From positions 1 to 38,930 of the forward strand of contig NZ_MSQB01000038.1 of NCBI RefSeq assembly GCF_002149965.1: a stretch of DNA of 38,930 nt. Direction: 5' to 3'. The position numbers and the translations under genes were made by a program. How positions within the stretch are numbered: position 1 is the first letter of the stretch; each line of letters opens with the position of its first letter. Below the pieces are notes generated by a model. The model was not told the DNA's origin. It worked only from the letters and a program-made list of their open reading frames with translations, and did no database searches. Shown here piece by piece: positions 7,198 to 16,166 of this stretch. This DNA is from Novosphingobium panipatense. GTDB lineage: Bacteria; Pseudomonadota; Alphaproteobacteria; Sphingomonadales; Sphingomonadaceae.

Positions 7198-8763
7198 ATG
7201 CCTTCTGCCATGACCATCGACCGCCGCTCGCTGCTGAAATCGGGCGCTGGCCTGCTGCTGCTCTCGGGCCTGCCTGCTCACGCAGCGGTGCTGAGCCGCC
7301 CGCTCGGCGCCAATCCCTTCACGCTCGGCGTTGCCGCGGGCGATCCCTGGGCGGACGGCTTCGTGATCTGGACCCGCCTTGCGACCCGCCCGCTCGACGA
7401 GCACGGGGGCATGCCGCAGATGGTGGTGCCGGTATCCTGGGAAGTTTCCGAGGACGAGCGCTTCTCCCGCGTGGTGGGCAAGGGCGAGGCGCTGGCGCGG
7501 CCCGAGCTTGGCCATGCGGTCCATGTCGAAGTGAGCGGTCTGCTGCCGCACCGCCACTACTGGTATCGCTTCTCGGTCATGGGCAGCGATGTCAGCCCCA
7601 TCGGCCGTGCCCGCACCGCGCCTGCCGCCGGGGCGGCGCTGGACCGGCTGCGTATCGGCGTTGCCGGGTGCCAGCACTGGGAGGCGGGTTTCTACGATGT
7701 CTGGGGCGCCCTTGCGCGCGAGAAGGACCTCGACCTCGTGTTCCATTACGGCGACTACATCTACGAAGGCGCCGGGCGGCCGGTCGGGCAGGGGGCGGTA
7801 CGCAGCCACCATGGAGACGAGATCTACAGCCTCGACGACTATCGCCGCCGCTATGCGCAGTACAAGTCGGACCCGCACCTTCAGGCCGCCCACGCCGCAT
7901 CCGCCTTCGCCGCCTCGTTCGACGATCACGAAGTCGATAACAACTGGGCGGGCGACTACGATCAGGACGGCACTCCGCCAGAAGTCTTTCTGCTGCGCCG
8001 CATGGCAGGCTATCAGGCGTGGTACGAGAACATGCCGGTGCGCCGCGGGCAGATGCCGAACACCGCAGGCATCACCGCCTATCGCCGCCTCGACTATGGC
8101 AATCTCCTGAGAACGCACGTCCTCGACACGCGCAGCTACCGCACCGACCAGTCGTGCAACGACGTGGCCCGTGCCGAGACCTGCACGCCAGAGGCTCACG
8201 CCAGCCCCGAGATGCTCGGCCACGCGCAAGAGGCATGGCTGGACGAGGGGCTGGGCAATGGCGCCACCTGGAACCTGCTTGCCCAGCAGGTCATCGTCAT
8301 GCCCTTCGACGTGCGCGCACCCGGCGCGAGCCGCCCGGTATTCGAGACCGATCTGTGGGACGGCTACCGCCCCGCCAAGGCACGCCTTCGCGAAAGCATC
8401 AGGCGCCACGGCCTCACCAACGTCGTCATCGCCACGGGCGACCACCACAAGCATGCCGCAGGCGTGGTGCCCGAGCGCGACGAGGCGCCGGACGGAAAGG
8501 GCGTGGCCGTGGAGTTCCTGGCGACCTCGATCTCGTCGGGCGGAAACGGGCGCGGCGATGACGGCTTCGCGCATATCCTGGAGAATAACCCGAACTTCGA
8601 TCTCTATACCGACCGCCGGGGCTACCAGATATTCGACATTACGGCCGAAAGCTGGACCACGGACGTGAAGGTCATGGACGAGATCGAAAAGCCGGGCGGC
8701 GCCATCCGTACGCTCGTGCGGTATCAGGTCACGCCCGACCGCGCCGAACTGCACCGCGTATAG
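7198..8763 (+). CDS. phoD: PhoD-family alkaline phosphatase / phosphodiesterase, Tat-exported
   Basis: Exported calcium/iron-type phosphatase of the PhoD family, 521 residues. The N-terminus has a Tat motif (DRRSLLKSGAG) followed by a hydrophobic stretch and AHA, so it is exported folded with metal. An N-terminal beta-sandwich follows (FTLGVAAGDPWADGFVIWTR, the PhoD_N signature). The metallophosphatase core has HYGDYIYEG, SFDDHEVDNNWAG and IATGDHHKHAAG as metal-binding segments. The length matches the family. Start 7198 and an in-frame ATG at 7210 are both possible; the second places the twin arginines closer to the N-terminus. The gene lies 34 bp after the alkaline phosphatase and closes the phosphoesterase run. 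I saw no convincing Pho box, so phosphate control is not shown by sequence. Confidence 0.9.
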   Translation: MPSAMTIDRRSLLKSGAGLLLLSGLPAHAAVLSRPLGANPFTLGVAAGDPWADGFVIWTRLATRPLDEHGGMPQMVVPVSWEVSEDERFSRVVGKGEALARPELGHAVHVEVSGLLPHRHYWYRFSVMGSDVSPIGRARTAPAAGAALDRLRIGVAGCQHWEAGFYDVWGALAREKDLDLVFHYGDYIYEGAGRPVGQGAVRSHHGDEIYSLDDYRRRYAQYKSDPHLQAAHAASAFAASFDDHEVDNNWAGDYDQDGTPPEVFLLRRMAGYQAWYENMPVRRGQMPNTAGITAYRRLDYGNLLRTHVLDTRSYRTDQSCNDVARAETCTPEAHASPEMLGHAQEAWLDEGLGNGATWNLLAQQVIVMPFDVRAPGASRPVFETDLWDGYRPAKARLRESIRRHGLTNVVIATGDHHKHAAGVVPERDEAPDGKGVAVEFLATSISSGGNGRGDDGFAHILENNPNFDLYTDRRGYQIFDITAESWTTDVKVMDEIEKPGGAIRTLVRYQVTPDRAELHRV

Positions 8764-8957
8764 ATGGAGGGCGTCCAGAAGAGACTTGGCACGATGCCGA
8801 AAAGGTGAGAAGCTTCCCGCAATCAAGTTCTTGAATTTACTTTCCTGTAAGCGGGCGGAGATCTTGCGCATCATGGCGATGTCGCAGAATTTCGGCCTCT
8901 ATAGCCTCGATTTTCATGCCGGGTGCGACGCGGCGGTTTTCCGACGGAGGGTAATGG

Positions 8958-9755
8958 ATGAAGGGCTCGGGATTTCTGGCACTATGCCTTGCGACCGCTC
9001 TGGCCTTGCCACATGAGGCCATGGCACAGGCGCCCTCGGATCTCGCCGATCTGGTGGGTAGTCGCGCTGCCGGTGGCGAGCAAGCGCTTGAGAGTAGGGG
9101 CTACGTTCATATCAATTCCACCAAGGGCGACGATCGTACCTGGAGCAACTGGTGGAAGAGTTCGTCGAAACGCTGCGTCACGGTGGCGACGATGGACGGG
9201 CGGTTCAATGCGATAACCAGCACGCTTCCGGCGGACTGCAACCAGAAAGCCTCAGGCGGAAGCAATACCGGGGCGATCGTGGCGGGCGCCGCCGCTGTGG
9301 CGCTGCTGGGCGCGCTGGCGCTCAGCCACAAGTCCCACGATCACGACGACGGCAAGCATTACGACGATGACCGGGACGGCGTCTACGAGCGCGGATATCG
9401 GGACGGGCTCTATGCGCAGAGCTACCATAATTACGACAAGTCCGACGCCTATTCGCAGGGTTACGAGGCCGGCGTCCGCCAGCGCGGGCGGGAAACCAGC
9501 TACCGCGATCATGATCGCAGGGGCGCCGGATACAGCCCTTCGGTCAATGTCAGCGATCTGGAAGGCGCGCGCGGTTCGTCGGCCGACGATGAGATGCAGC
9601 GCCGGGGCTTCGCCAATGTCGACGGGTTGAAGAGCGGCAACACCGCCTACACGATCTGGTACAACCGCCAGACCCGGCAATGCCTACAGATGGGCGTAGC
9701 CGACGGCAGAGTGGCCAACATCGCCGATATCGGTTCCTCGCCGAAGTGCCGCTGA
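8958..9755 (+). CDS. Secreted or membrane-anchored protein with a duplicated domain; function unknown
   Basis: Not recognised as a named family. The 265-residue protein has a signal peptide (residues 1-24, ending AMAQ) and two copies of one domain. The N-terminal copy (about 26-95) runs LADLVGSRAAGGEQALESRG, then a WW-containing stretch, CVTV and DGRFNAI, ending at a Cys. The C-terminal copy (about 197-265) runs VSDLEGARGSSADDEMQRRG, then IWYNRQTRQCLQMGV and DGRVANI, ending at CR. Between them lie a small-residue hydrophobic segment (GAIVAGAAAVALLGALALSH) and a His/Asp/Tyr-rich stretch that could bind metal or span the envelope. A GGAGG site at 8946-8950 fits ATG 8958. It ends 15 bp from the convergent AraC gene. 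The 195 bases upstream hold no gene that I can support. Confidence 0.7.
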   Translation: MKGSGFLALCLATALALPHEAMAQAPSDLADLVGSRAAGGEQALESRGYVHINSTKGDDRTWSNWWKSSSKRCVTVATMDGRFNAITSTLPADCNQKASGGSNTGAIVAGAAAVALLGALALSHKSHDHDDGKHYDDDRDGVYERGYRDGLYAQSYHNYDKSDAYSQGYEAGVRQRGRETSYRDHDRRGAGYSPSVNVSDLEGARGSSADDEMQRRGFANVDGLKSGNTAYTIWYNRQTRQCLQMGVADGRVANIADIGSSPKCR

Positions 9756-9770
9756 CGGAAGGGATGGGCG

Positions 9771-10667
9771 TCAAAGCGCCATGGCGCGATCCGGCGCGGC
9801 GCTATGGCGTGCGATATCCTGCCGTGGCGGTGCGCCGAACAGGCGGCGATATTCGCGGCTGAACTGCGATGGGCTGTAGTATCCCACCGCGAAGCCCGCC
9901 GCTCCGGCGCTGGCTCCGGCAGTCATCATCAGCCTGCGCGCTTCCTGCAACCGGAGCTGTTTCTGGTAGTCGAGCGGGGTCATCCGCGTGATGGCCTTGA
10001 AGTGGGCATGGAGCGATGACGGGCTCATGCCTGCCGCGCTCGCGATGTCGTCGATCCGCAACCGGGTATGAAAAGCCTTTCGGATCGCCGCGATGGCGCG
10101 GCTGACCTGGCTCAGGTGGCTGTCGGAGGAGGACATCTTTCGCAGCAGCGCGCCGTGGGGGCCGGTCAGCAGGCGATAGAGGATTTCGCGTTCGATGAGA
10201 GGGGCCAGAGTGGGGATGCTCTCGGGGCGGTCCAGCAGTTTCACCAGCCTGCACGCGGCATCGACGAGATCCGAATCCGCGGGATAGACGGCGAGGACAG
10301 GCAGTTCGCCCTCGGGAATCTCGTCATGCCGTTCCGCGACAAGATCGGCGAGGGCCGCAGGGTCCAGATCGATCTTGCAGCAGAGGTAAGGCGCGTCCGG
10401 GCTGGCTTCCAGCACATGCCCGACCAGCGGGAGGTCCACCGAGACCAGCAGGTAGCGTGCAGGATCGTAAAGGACGCTATGCTCTCCGAGTGAAACCCTC
10501 TTGGATCCCTGGGCGATCAGGCAAAGCGATGCTTCGTAAACCGCAGGCAAGGGCTCACTCGGCTGCTCTGCCCTTATGAGTGTGAGGCGCGGCACCGAAG
10601 TCTGCATCATCCCCGATAGCGGGGCGTGACGGGCGATCGCACTGGCAAGGTCGGTAATGTCGCTCAT
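9771..10667 (-). CDS. AraC-family transcriptional regulator
   Basis: DNA-binding regulator of about 298 residues. The N-terminal part resembles the AraC_N cupin domain (PF06719): YEASLCLIAQGSKRVSLGE, then YLLVSVDLPLVGHV. The C-terminal part has both AraC helix-turn-helix motifs: LRIDDIASAAGMSPSSLHAH followed by FKAITRMTPLDYQKQLRLQE, and FAVGYYSPSQFSREYRRLFG. The ATG at 10667 is chosen because AGGA lies at a suitable distance; a GTG 18 bases further upstream is the alternative. It is transcribed divergently from a short-chain dehydrogenase across a 146-bp gap, a common regulator-target layout, so that dehydrogenase is its likeliest target. The inducer is unknown. Confidence 0.9.
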   Translation of the reverse strand: MSDITDLASAIARHAPLSGMMQTSVPRLTLIRAEQPSEPLPAVYEASLCLIAQGSKRVSLGEHSVLYDPARYLLVSVDLPLVGHVLEASPDAPYLCCKIDLDPAALADLVAERHDEIPEGELPVLAVYPADSDLVDAACRLVKLLDRPESIPTLAPLIEREILYRLLTGPHGALLRKMSSSDSHLSQVSRAIAAIRKAFHTRLRIDDIASAAGMSPSSLHAHFKAITRMTPLDYQKQLRLQEARRLMMTAGASAGAAGFAVGYYSPSQFSREYRRLFGAPPRQDIARHSAAPDRAMAL

Positions 10668-10689
10668 GCAGTCCTGATCCACCACGAGG

Positions 10690-10738
10690 GACTTTCACGC
10701 AAGTCAGGTCCGCGTGATTTGGAGGATCGTGCAAAGTC
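10690..10738. promoter_or_regulatory. Imperfect inverted repeat in the AraC/dehydrogenase divergent promoter region
   Basis: GACTTTCACG at 10690-10699 and CGTGCAAAGTC at 10728-10738 form an inverted repeat with one extra base in the right arm. It lies in the only intergenic DNA shared by the two divergent genes and next to the AraC gene start, where an AraC-type operator would be expected. Operator function is inferred from position. Confidence 0.3.
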
Positions 10739-10813
10739 TTCGTCCGATCGCTCTACCGCATGTAACTCTTCTGCCGCCATTCTGACCGGGCAATTCGGAA
10801 GAAAGGAAATGTC

Positions 10814-11539
10814 ATGTCGGAAATGGAAAACAAGGTCGTGCTGATCACCGGTGCTTCGAGCGGTATCGGCGAGGCTGCCGTCCGCGAACTGGCGGGCGCG
10901 GGCGCCAGACTGTTCATCGGCGCGCGCCGGGGTGAGCGCCTGAAGGCCTTGGCGGAGGAACTGGGAGACAATGTCGCCTGGCGTGAACTGGATGTGACGG
11001 ACGCTGCGGACTTCGACGCTTTCGTGGCCGCTGCGGAAGCCCGCTTCGGGCGGGTCGACGTGCTGGTCAACAATGCCGGGGTCATGCCGTTGTCGCCGCT
11101 GGCGGCCTTGAAGCGGGACGAATGGAAGCGGATGATCGACGTGAACATCCACGGCGTGCTCAACGGCATCGCCGCCGTGCTGCCGGGATTCCTGGCGCGC
11201 AAAAGCGGCCATGTCGTCAATGTCGCCTCGGTGGGCGCCCATCTCGTATTGCCGACGGCCGCCGTCTACTGCGGCACGAAATATGCGGTATGGGCGATTA
11301 CCGAAGGGCTCCGTCAGGAGCATGACGAGATCCGCTCCACCATCATTTCGCCCGGTGTGACGGCAACCGAACTCGGCGATGACATCAGCGATCCGCAAGT
11401 GGCGACGGCGCTCAAGGAATGGCGGCAGAAGGCGCTCACGCCGGACGCGATTGCCCGCGCGATCCGTTATGCGCTGGAACAGCCCGAAGGCGTCGACATC
11501 AACGAAGTGATCGTTCGGCCGACCGCAGCCAACATGTAA
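10814..11539 (+). CDS. Short-chain dehydrogenase/reductase (SDR)
   Basis: Cytoplasmic NAD(P)-dependent oxidoreductase, 241 residues, the classical SDR length. The nucleotide-binding motif TGASSGIG is at residues 13-20, NNAG follows at the end of strand 4, and the catalytic Ser (NVASVGAHL) and Tyr-x3-Lys (VYCGTKYAVWA) are intact. Arg/Lys residues after the glycine motif (GARRGERL) suggest NADP rather than NAD. This is the clavaldehyde-dehydrogenase/YdfG-like branch commonly found beside AraC regulators. An AAGGAAA site lies just before ATG 10814. Substrate unknown; likely controlled by the divergent AraC gene. Confidence 0.9.
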   Translation: MSEMENKVVLITGASSGIGEAAVRELAGAGARLFIGARRGERLKALAEELGDNVAWRELDVTDAADFDAFVAAAEARFGRVDVLVNNAGVMPLSPLAALKRDEWKRMIDVNIHGVLNGIAAVLPGFLARKSGHVVNVASVGAHLVLPTAAVYCGTKYAVWAITEGLRQEHDEIRSTIISPGVTATELGDDISDPQVATALKEWRQKALTPDAIARAIRYALEQPEGVDINEVIVRPTAANM

Positions 11540-11575
11540 GCTGCGAGGAGCATATCGGCATTGTGCCGGAGGAGG

Positions 11576-11612
11576 GCGCCGGAGGAGGGGATCGCATCCC
11601 GCCCTCCGGCGC
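11576..11612. terminator. Bidirectional terminator-like hairpin between convergent genes
   Basis: GCGCCGGAGG (11576-11585) pairs perfectly with CCTCCGGCGC (11603-11612). A two-base internal mismatch follows, then GGGAT/ATCCC closing a three-base loop. It sits between the ends of the convergent dehydrogenase and DUF885 genes. There is no T-run, so intrinsic termination is plausible but not certain. Confidence 0.5.
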
Positions 11613-11620
11613 GATCCGTG

Positions 11621-13468
11621 TCAGGCCGCGGAGGCCTTGTGCGCAAGAATCCAGTTGTCGACGACGCGTTCGAGCACGGTCAGCGGCATGCCGCCTCCGG
11701 CAAGGGCCATGTCGTGGAAGCCGCGGAGGTCGAAGCGGGGTCCCAGCGTCTTGCGGGCCTTTTCACGCAGGCGCACCCATTCGTTGTGGCCGACCTTGTA
11801 GGCGCAGGCCTGGCCCGGCCAGCTGCAATAGCGTTCCACTTCCGAGGTCGCGCCGCCTTCGGCCCGGCCGGTGTTCTCGATGAAGTAGCGGATCGCCTGC
11901 TCGCGGCTCCAGCCCTTGAAGTGAATGCCGGTATCGACCACCAGGCGCACCGCACGGAAGAGCAGGCTCTGGTAGAAGCCGACGCGCCCCAGCGGATCGT
12001 TGTCGTAGGCGCCCAACTCGTCGGCCAGTTGCTCGGCGTAGAGGCCCCAGCCTTCGCCATAGCTGGAGAAGAATATCAGGTTCATCAGCTTGGGCGCGGC
12101 GGCGCTTTCCTGCTGGAGCGCGATCTGCAGGTGATGGCCCGGGATCGCCTCATGATAGGTCAGTGTCGGCAGGCCGAACTTCGGCCAGTTGGCAGTGTCG
12201 GTCAGGTTGATCCAGTAGATCCCCGGACGCGAACCGTCGAGGCTGGGCGAGTTGTAGTAGCCCTGCGAGGCGCCTTCCTGGATCTCCGGGGGCACGCGCT
12301 TGATCTCCACGCTGGACTTGGGAAGACGGCCGAAGGCCTTGGGCAGCAGCGCCTGCATGGCCGCCATCTGCTCGTTGAGATGCGCGATCAGTTCGACTTT
12401 GGCTTCGTCCGTATTGGGATAGACGTTCGCCGGGTTGGCGACCAGCGCCGCCATGCGCTCGCCCACCGTGCCTTGCGAGTAGCCCTGCGACTTCAACAGG
12501 GCATCGGAGCGCGCGGTCAGGTCCGCGACCTGCTCCAGGCCGACGCGGTGGATTTCCTCGGCGGTCATGCGGGTGGTGGTGATGTAGTTCAGGCTGTTGG
12601 CGTAGTACTGCGCGCCTTGCGGCAGGCGCGCGACGGAGGCCTCGTGACCGGCCTTGGGCAGCGCCGCCTTCAAAGCATCGTTCTGGCGCTGCAGGGCCGG
12701 ATAGACCCGCGATGACACCAGCTTCTCGACGCGGGCGCCCCAGTCGCCGGGGATCGACTTTTCGCGGGTGCGCCGGACGATCGACTGGACGAGCGTGGAT
12801 TCGCCCGCCGCAGTGCCCAGCATTCCCGCCTGGAGGCCGATCGTCTTCTTGAGGATGAAGTCCGGCGGGATCACGCCAAGGGCGAAATCCTCAAGCACAC
12901 GGTCGGTCTCGGCCGCCAGGACATCCGCGAAGTCGTTGACGCGCGAGACATAGGCCTCGGCATCGGCCTGCGTCGCGATGGTGTGCTGGTTGTCGAGGAA
13001 GTCCCCCGTGTTCAGATAGGCGCCGCCGCCCTGGCTGACGCGATAGACCTGCGGCCATCCGCCCTGGCCATAGGGAATGGAGAAAGTCTTGATTACGGCA
13101 TCGAGATTGGCGGCGATGGTGTCGTAATGGATCGCGTCCTGGGCGTTCATCGCGGCGCGGTTCAGGCCGCCTAGCTCGGCACGCGCGGCGCGTACGCGGG
13201 CGCGGTCCTTTTCTTCCTGCTCCCGCGTGGGGATGGTCAGGCGGGACTTGAGGGCCGCGCGCGCGCCCTTGTCCAGGCCGAGTTGCGTCGCGGTTTCGGG
13301 CGAAGCATCAACCTGGCTTTCGAAGTACTTGTCCATGAAGGCGGCAAGGGCAGGGTCGCCCGCACCGTTTCCGGCATTGGGCGCTGAGACGCGTGCCAGT
13401 GCGGGGCCTGCGGAAACGGCGGCAACGCCTGCGGATGCGGACGATAAGAAGCGGCGACGGTCGATCAT
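11621..13468 (-). CDS. DUF885 family protein, Tat-exported, probable metallopeptidase
   Basis: Exported 615-residue protein of the DUF885 family, common and multicopy in sphingomonads. The N-terminus is a Tat signal (MIDRRRFLSSASAG, cleavage near ALA). The family's zinc-peptidase-like motif is present at about residues 437-446 (YHEAIPGHHLQ), with a downstream FSSYGEGWGLYAEQL segment supplying a further acidic ligand. The full family length is intact. A GGAGCC site precedes ATG 13468. Peptidase activity is inferred from the HEAxPGHH motif, which resembles gluzincin motifs; the substrate is unknown. It is divergent from the TonB-dependent receptor gene, and the 210-bp gap between them contains a Fur-like operator that could affect both. 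Confidence 0.87.
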   Translation of the reverse strand: MIDRRRFLSSASAGVAAVSAGPALARVSAPNAGNGAGDPALAAFMDKYFESQVDASPETATQLGLDKGARAALKSRLTIPTREQEEKDRARVRAARAELGGLNRAAMNAQDAIHYDTIAANLDAVIKTFSIPYGQGGWPQVYRVSQGGGAYLNTGDFLDNQHTIATQADAEAYVSRVNDFADVLAAETDRVLEDFALGVIPPDFILKKTIGLQAGMLGTAAGESTLVQSIVRRTREKSIPGDWGARVEKLVSSRVYPALQRQNDALKAALPKAGHEASVARLPQGAQYYANSLNYITTTRMTAEEIHRVGLEQVADLTARSDALLKSQGYSQGTVGERMAALVANPANVYPNTDEAKVELIAHLNEQMAAMQALLPKAFGRLPKSSVEIKRVPPEIQEGASQGYYNSPSLDGSRPGIYWINLTDTANWPKFGLPTLTYHEAIPGHHLQIALQQESAAAPKLMNLIFFSSYGEGWGLYAEQLADELGAYDNDPLGRVGFYQSLLFRAVRLVVDTGIHFKGWSREQAIRYFIENTGRAEGGATSEVERYCSWPGQACAYKVGHNEWVRLREKARKTLGPRFDLRGFHDMALAGGGMPLTVLERVVDNWILAHKASAA

Positions 13469-13606
13469 GGAGGCTCCGGCGATGAATTGCTGGGCAAGAG
13501 CCTACGCCATGGGCGCCGGTAAATGCAACGCGCGCGCTTTGAACGATTTTGCCCGGTTGCCCATCGCCTGACTTGCCTCTCATGTCCGCGCGATTGAATT
13601 TAATGC

Positions 13607-13627
13607 TATTGCGAATCTATTGCAATA
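13607..13627. promoter_or_regulatory. Fur-like operator upstream of the first iron-block receptor
   Basis: TATTGC-N9-GCAATA inverted repeat. Its 12-base left part (13603-13614, ATGCTATTGCGA) is identical to the site at 17630-17641. On the opposite strand it matches the site at 24014-24034 at 16 of 21 positions. The core GCGAATC resembles half of a classical Fur box. It lies 52 bases before the receptor ATG. Binding by Fur or a relative is inferred. Confidence 0.5.
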
Positions 13628-13678
13628 ATCTGGTCATATGGCTAGAGGCCGCCCCCGAAAGAAAACAGGGGTCGCACA

Positions 13679-16159
13679 ATGCAGATTACACTCGCGCGAG
13701 CGCTTTTCGCGACGGCCATGGTCGTGCCTGCCGTTCAGGCTCATGCCCAGGAGCAGCAACTCCCGGAAGTGGTCGCCGATGGAGAGCGCCCCGATGACAG
13801 CTATGTGATGGGCACCGGCGCGGATAGCGGCACCACGCGCATCACCGAAAAGGAAATCCGTGCCCGCGCGCCGGGATCGGGCGATGCCAACCAGCTGCTG
13901 AAGGCCATGCCCACCGTCCAGTTCCGCCGCCAGACCACCACGAACGAGGAGGATATCCAGGACATCAGTCCTGCCGACATCTCGATTTCCGGCGGGCGTT
14001 ATTACGAGAACCTGATCACGATCGACGGCGTGGATGCCAATACCCGCGTGGACGTCGAGGGCGAAGACCCGACCCATGCCATGGAGCTATCGGGCGCGAG
14101 CCCCCAGACGGCCTGGTTCGACACCAACCTGATCGGCGAGGTGACGCTGCGGGATTCGAACGTCTCGGCGGAGTTCGGTCGCTTCACCGGCGGTGCGCTG
14201 GATATCAAGACCCGCTCCCCGAAACGGGAGTTCGGCTTCACGACGACGGTATCCTACAGCTCCGACGCGCTGACCCATTTCAGGATGGCGAAAGGCGCGC
14301 GCGAGGCTATCGGTGACGACGAAATGCCAAAGAAGCCGTCGTTCGAGAAATGGCGCTACGGGGCGACGGTGGACTTGCCGGTCAGCCAGGATTTCGGGCT
14401 TCTGCTGGGCTACAACCGCTCGCGCGCGGATGTCGTCTATACGCGCGGCAGGGCCTATGGTTCGACCCGGTACGGACAGTCGAGCGTCAGCGACAATTTC
14501 CTCGCCAAGGCAGAGGCGGACCTTTCCGCCGATCTGCGGCTGACCGGGCAATTTTCCTATACGCCCTATGACAGCGAAGCCTCCAATGCCAACGGCACGC
14601 AGAACCTGATCGTTACGCATGGCGGGGGCATCAGCAGCAAGCTGGAACTGGCGAAATCGGGGACGACTAACTGGTCGATCTCCGCCGCTTTCACCCATAG
14701 CGACACAGGCCGCGATGCTCCGCCGATCAATTACTCCATCCCGTCCTGGACGGAAGCGGGCAAAGTCTGCTCCAATCCCAACTGCACGATCGGCGGGTTC
14801 GGCAAGCTCGATCAGTGGCAGAACAACTACATTCTGAACGGCCGCTGGTCCGCGCCGCTGGGGCCGGGCCGACTGGCGATGGGCCTGGACTATCAGCGCA
14901 TCGAGGCGATGCGCCGGCGCGCGGAGGACGGCTATGCCTACCTTCAGCCGACCGACCGCAATCTGGCGGCCTCCATCGTCTGCGCCGAACCGGACGGTCT
15001 GGCCTGCATGACCGGGCAATATGCCCTGACGACCTACCAATACTACCAGGCCTACCGCGCTCGCGTGAACCTGGATAGCGTGGCGGCCTGGGCCGAGTAC
15101 ACGGCCGATCTCGGCGACCTGTCGCTGCGCGCGGGCCTGCGCTACGATTACGAGAGCTTCCTCGGCAATCACAACGTCTCGCCGCGTCTTTCCACCACTT
15201 ACGCGCTGCCGTGGGACGGCTGGAGCGTGACGCTGGGCGCGAACCGCTATTACGGGCGCTCCATGCTGGCCTATGCCTTGCGCGAGCAATACCCGGACAA
15301 CTTCACATACTCGCGCGGTGCCGCCGATCAGGGCGGCCTCTATTCCGAAGCGGACTGGGCCATGTCCCGGACCAGCCGGACTGCCACTTATTCCGACGGG
15401 AAAAAGAAGACGCCCTATTCGGACGAACTCTCCGCGGCGCTTTCGGCCCGCATCCTCGGCGGCAACTTGCGCGTCAAGGGCATCTACCGCGAGGGCAAGG
15501 ACGAATTCGTTCGCTCCGCCGGGGAAACCCTGACCAAGACGCTGGAGAACGGCAGGACGGTTTCCTACCTCAATTATGTCATCAACAATGACGGCTACAG
15601 CAAGTATCGCGGCCTTTCGCTGGAATGGACCCGCAGTTTCGGCAAGCACTCCTTTGCGTTCAGCACCAACTTCTCGAAGACCACGACCACCAACGACGAT
15701 TACTTCGTTCCGGTGGAAGAGGTGATCGACAATCCGCTGGTCGCCTTCCAGGGCCGCGTCGTGAGCTATACCGACATCATCGCGATGACCCAGCGCGACG
15801 ACATGGCGGTGCCCTTCATGGCGAACATGACCTGGACCGCGCTCTGGCTGAGCGACCGCATCACCACCAACGTCAACTTGCGCTATACCGACAAGGTCCG
15901 GCGCATCGAGGAAACCGGCGCCAGGACGACGATCGACGGCGCGACTTACGACGTCTGGGACTATGTGAACTATCCGCGTTCGCTGGATGTGAACCTCAAT
16001 GCCCAGGCCGAGGTGATCCGGTCGCAATATGGCGTGCTGACCGCCGACGTGCGGGTGGCGAACCTGTTCGACCGCCTGCCTTCGCCGAACAGCACGGCTA
16101 CGAGCAATCCCTATCAGTTCGGGCGCTCGTTCTGGGTTGGCCTCAACTACCGGTTCTGA
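13679..16159 (+). CDS. TonB-dependent outer-membrane receptor
   Basis: Outer-membrane importer, 826 residues. The signal peptide ends near AHAQ (residue 24). The plug lies at about residues 45-180 (TRITEKEIRARAPGSGDANQ, then ISGGRYYENLITIDGVD and VSAEFGRFTGGALDIKT). The beta barrel ends with GRSFWVGLNYRF, a typical C-terminal Phe. There is no STN domain, so it should not signal through a FecR. The Fur-like box 52 bases upstream suggests control by metal. A di-haem peroxidase gene begins 7 bases after its stop, so the two are almost certainly co-transcribed. The ligand is unknown; it could be a metal chelate or a natural product. Confidence 0.92.
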   Translation: MQITLARALFATAMVVPAVQAHAQEQQLPEVVADGERPDDSYVMGTGADSGTTRITEKEIRARAPGSGDANQLLKAMPTVQFRRQTTTNEEDIQDISPADISISGGRYYENLITIDGVDANTRVDVEGEDPTHAMELSGASPQTAWFDTNLIGEVTLRDSNVSAEFGRFTGGALDIKTRSPKREFGFTTTVSYSSDALTHFRMAKGAREAIGDDEMPKKPSFEKWRYGATVDLPVSQDFGLLLGYNRSRADVVYTRGRAYGSTRYGQSSVSDNFLAKAEADLSADLRLTGQFSYTPYDSEASNANGTQNLIVTHGGGISSKLELAKSGTTNWSISAAFTHSDTGRDAPPINYSIPSWTEAGKVCSNPNCTIGGFGKLDQWQNNYILNGRWSAPLGPGRLAMGLDYQRIEAMRRRAEDGYAYLQPTDRNLAASIVCAEPDGLACMTGQYALTTYQYYQAYRARVNLDSVAAWAEYTADLGDLSLRAGLRYDYESFLGNHNVSPRLSTTYALPWDGWSVTLGANRYYGRSMLAYALREQYPDNFTYSRGAADQGGLYSEADWAMSRTSRTATYSDGKKKTPYSDELSAALSARILGGNLRVKGIYREGKDEFVRSAGETLTKTLENGRTVSYLNYVINNDGYSKYRGLSLEWTRSFGKHSFAFSTNFSKTTTTNDDYFVPVEEVIDNPLVAFQGRVVSYTDIIAMTQRDDMAVPFMANMTWTALWLSDRITTNVNLRYTDKVRRIEETGARTTIDGATYDVWDYVNYPRSLDVNLNAQAEVIRSQYGVLTADVRVANLFDRLPSPNSTATSNPYQFGRSFWVGLNYRF

Positions 16160-16166
16160 TCGTTCG

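Noticed and set aside
8764..8957. Possible small gene between the PhoD gene and the duplicated-domain gene
   Set aside because: No frame has both a ribosome-binding site and protein-like composition.
11561..12715. Plus-strand frame of 384 codons opposite the DUF885 gene
   Set aside because: Mirror-frame shadow of a well-supported Tat-exported protein.
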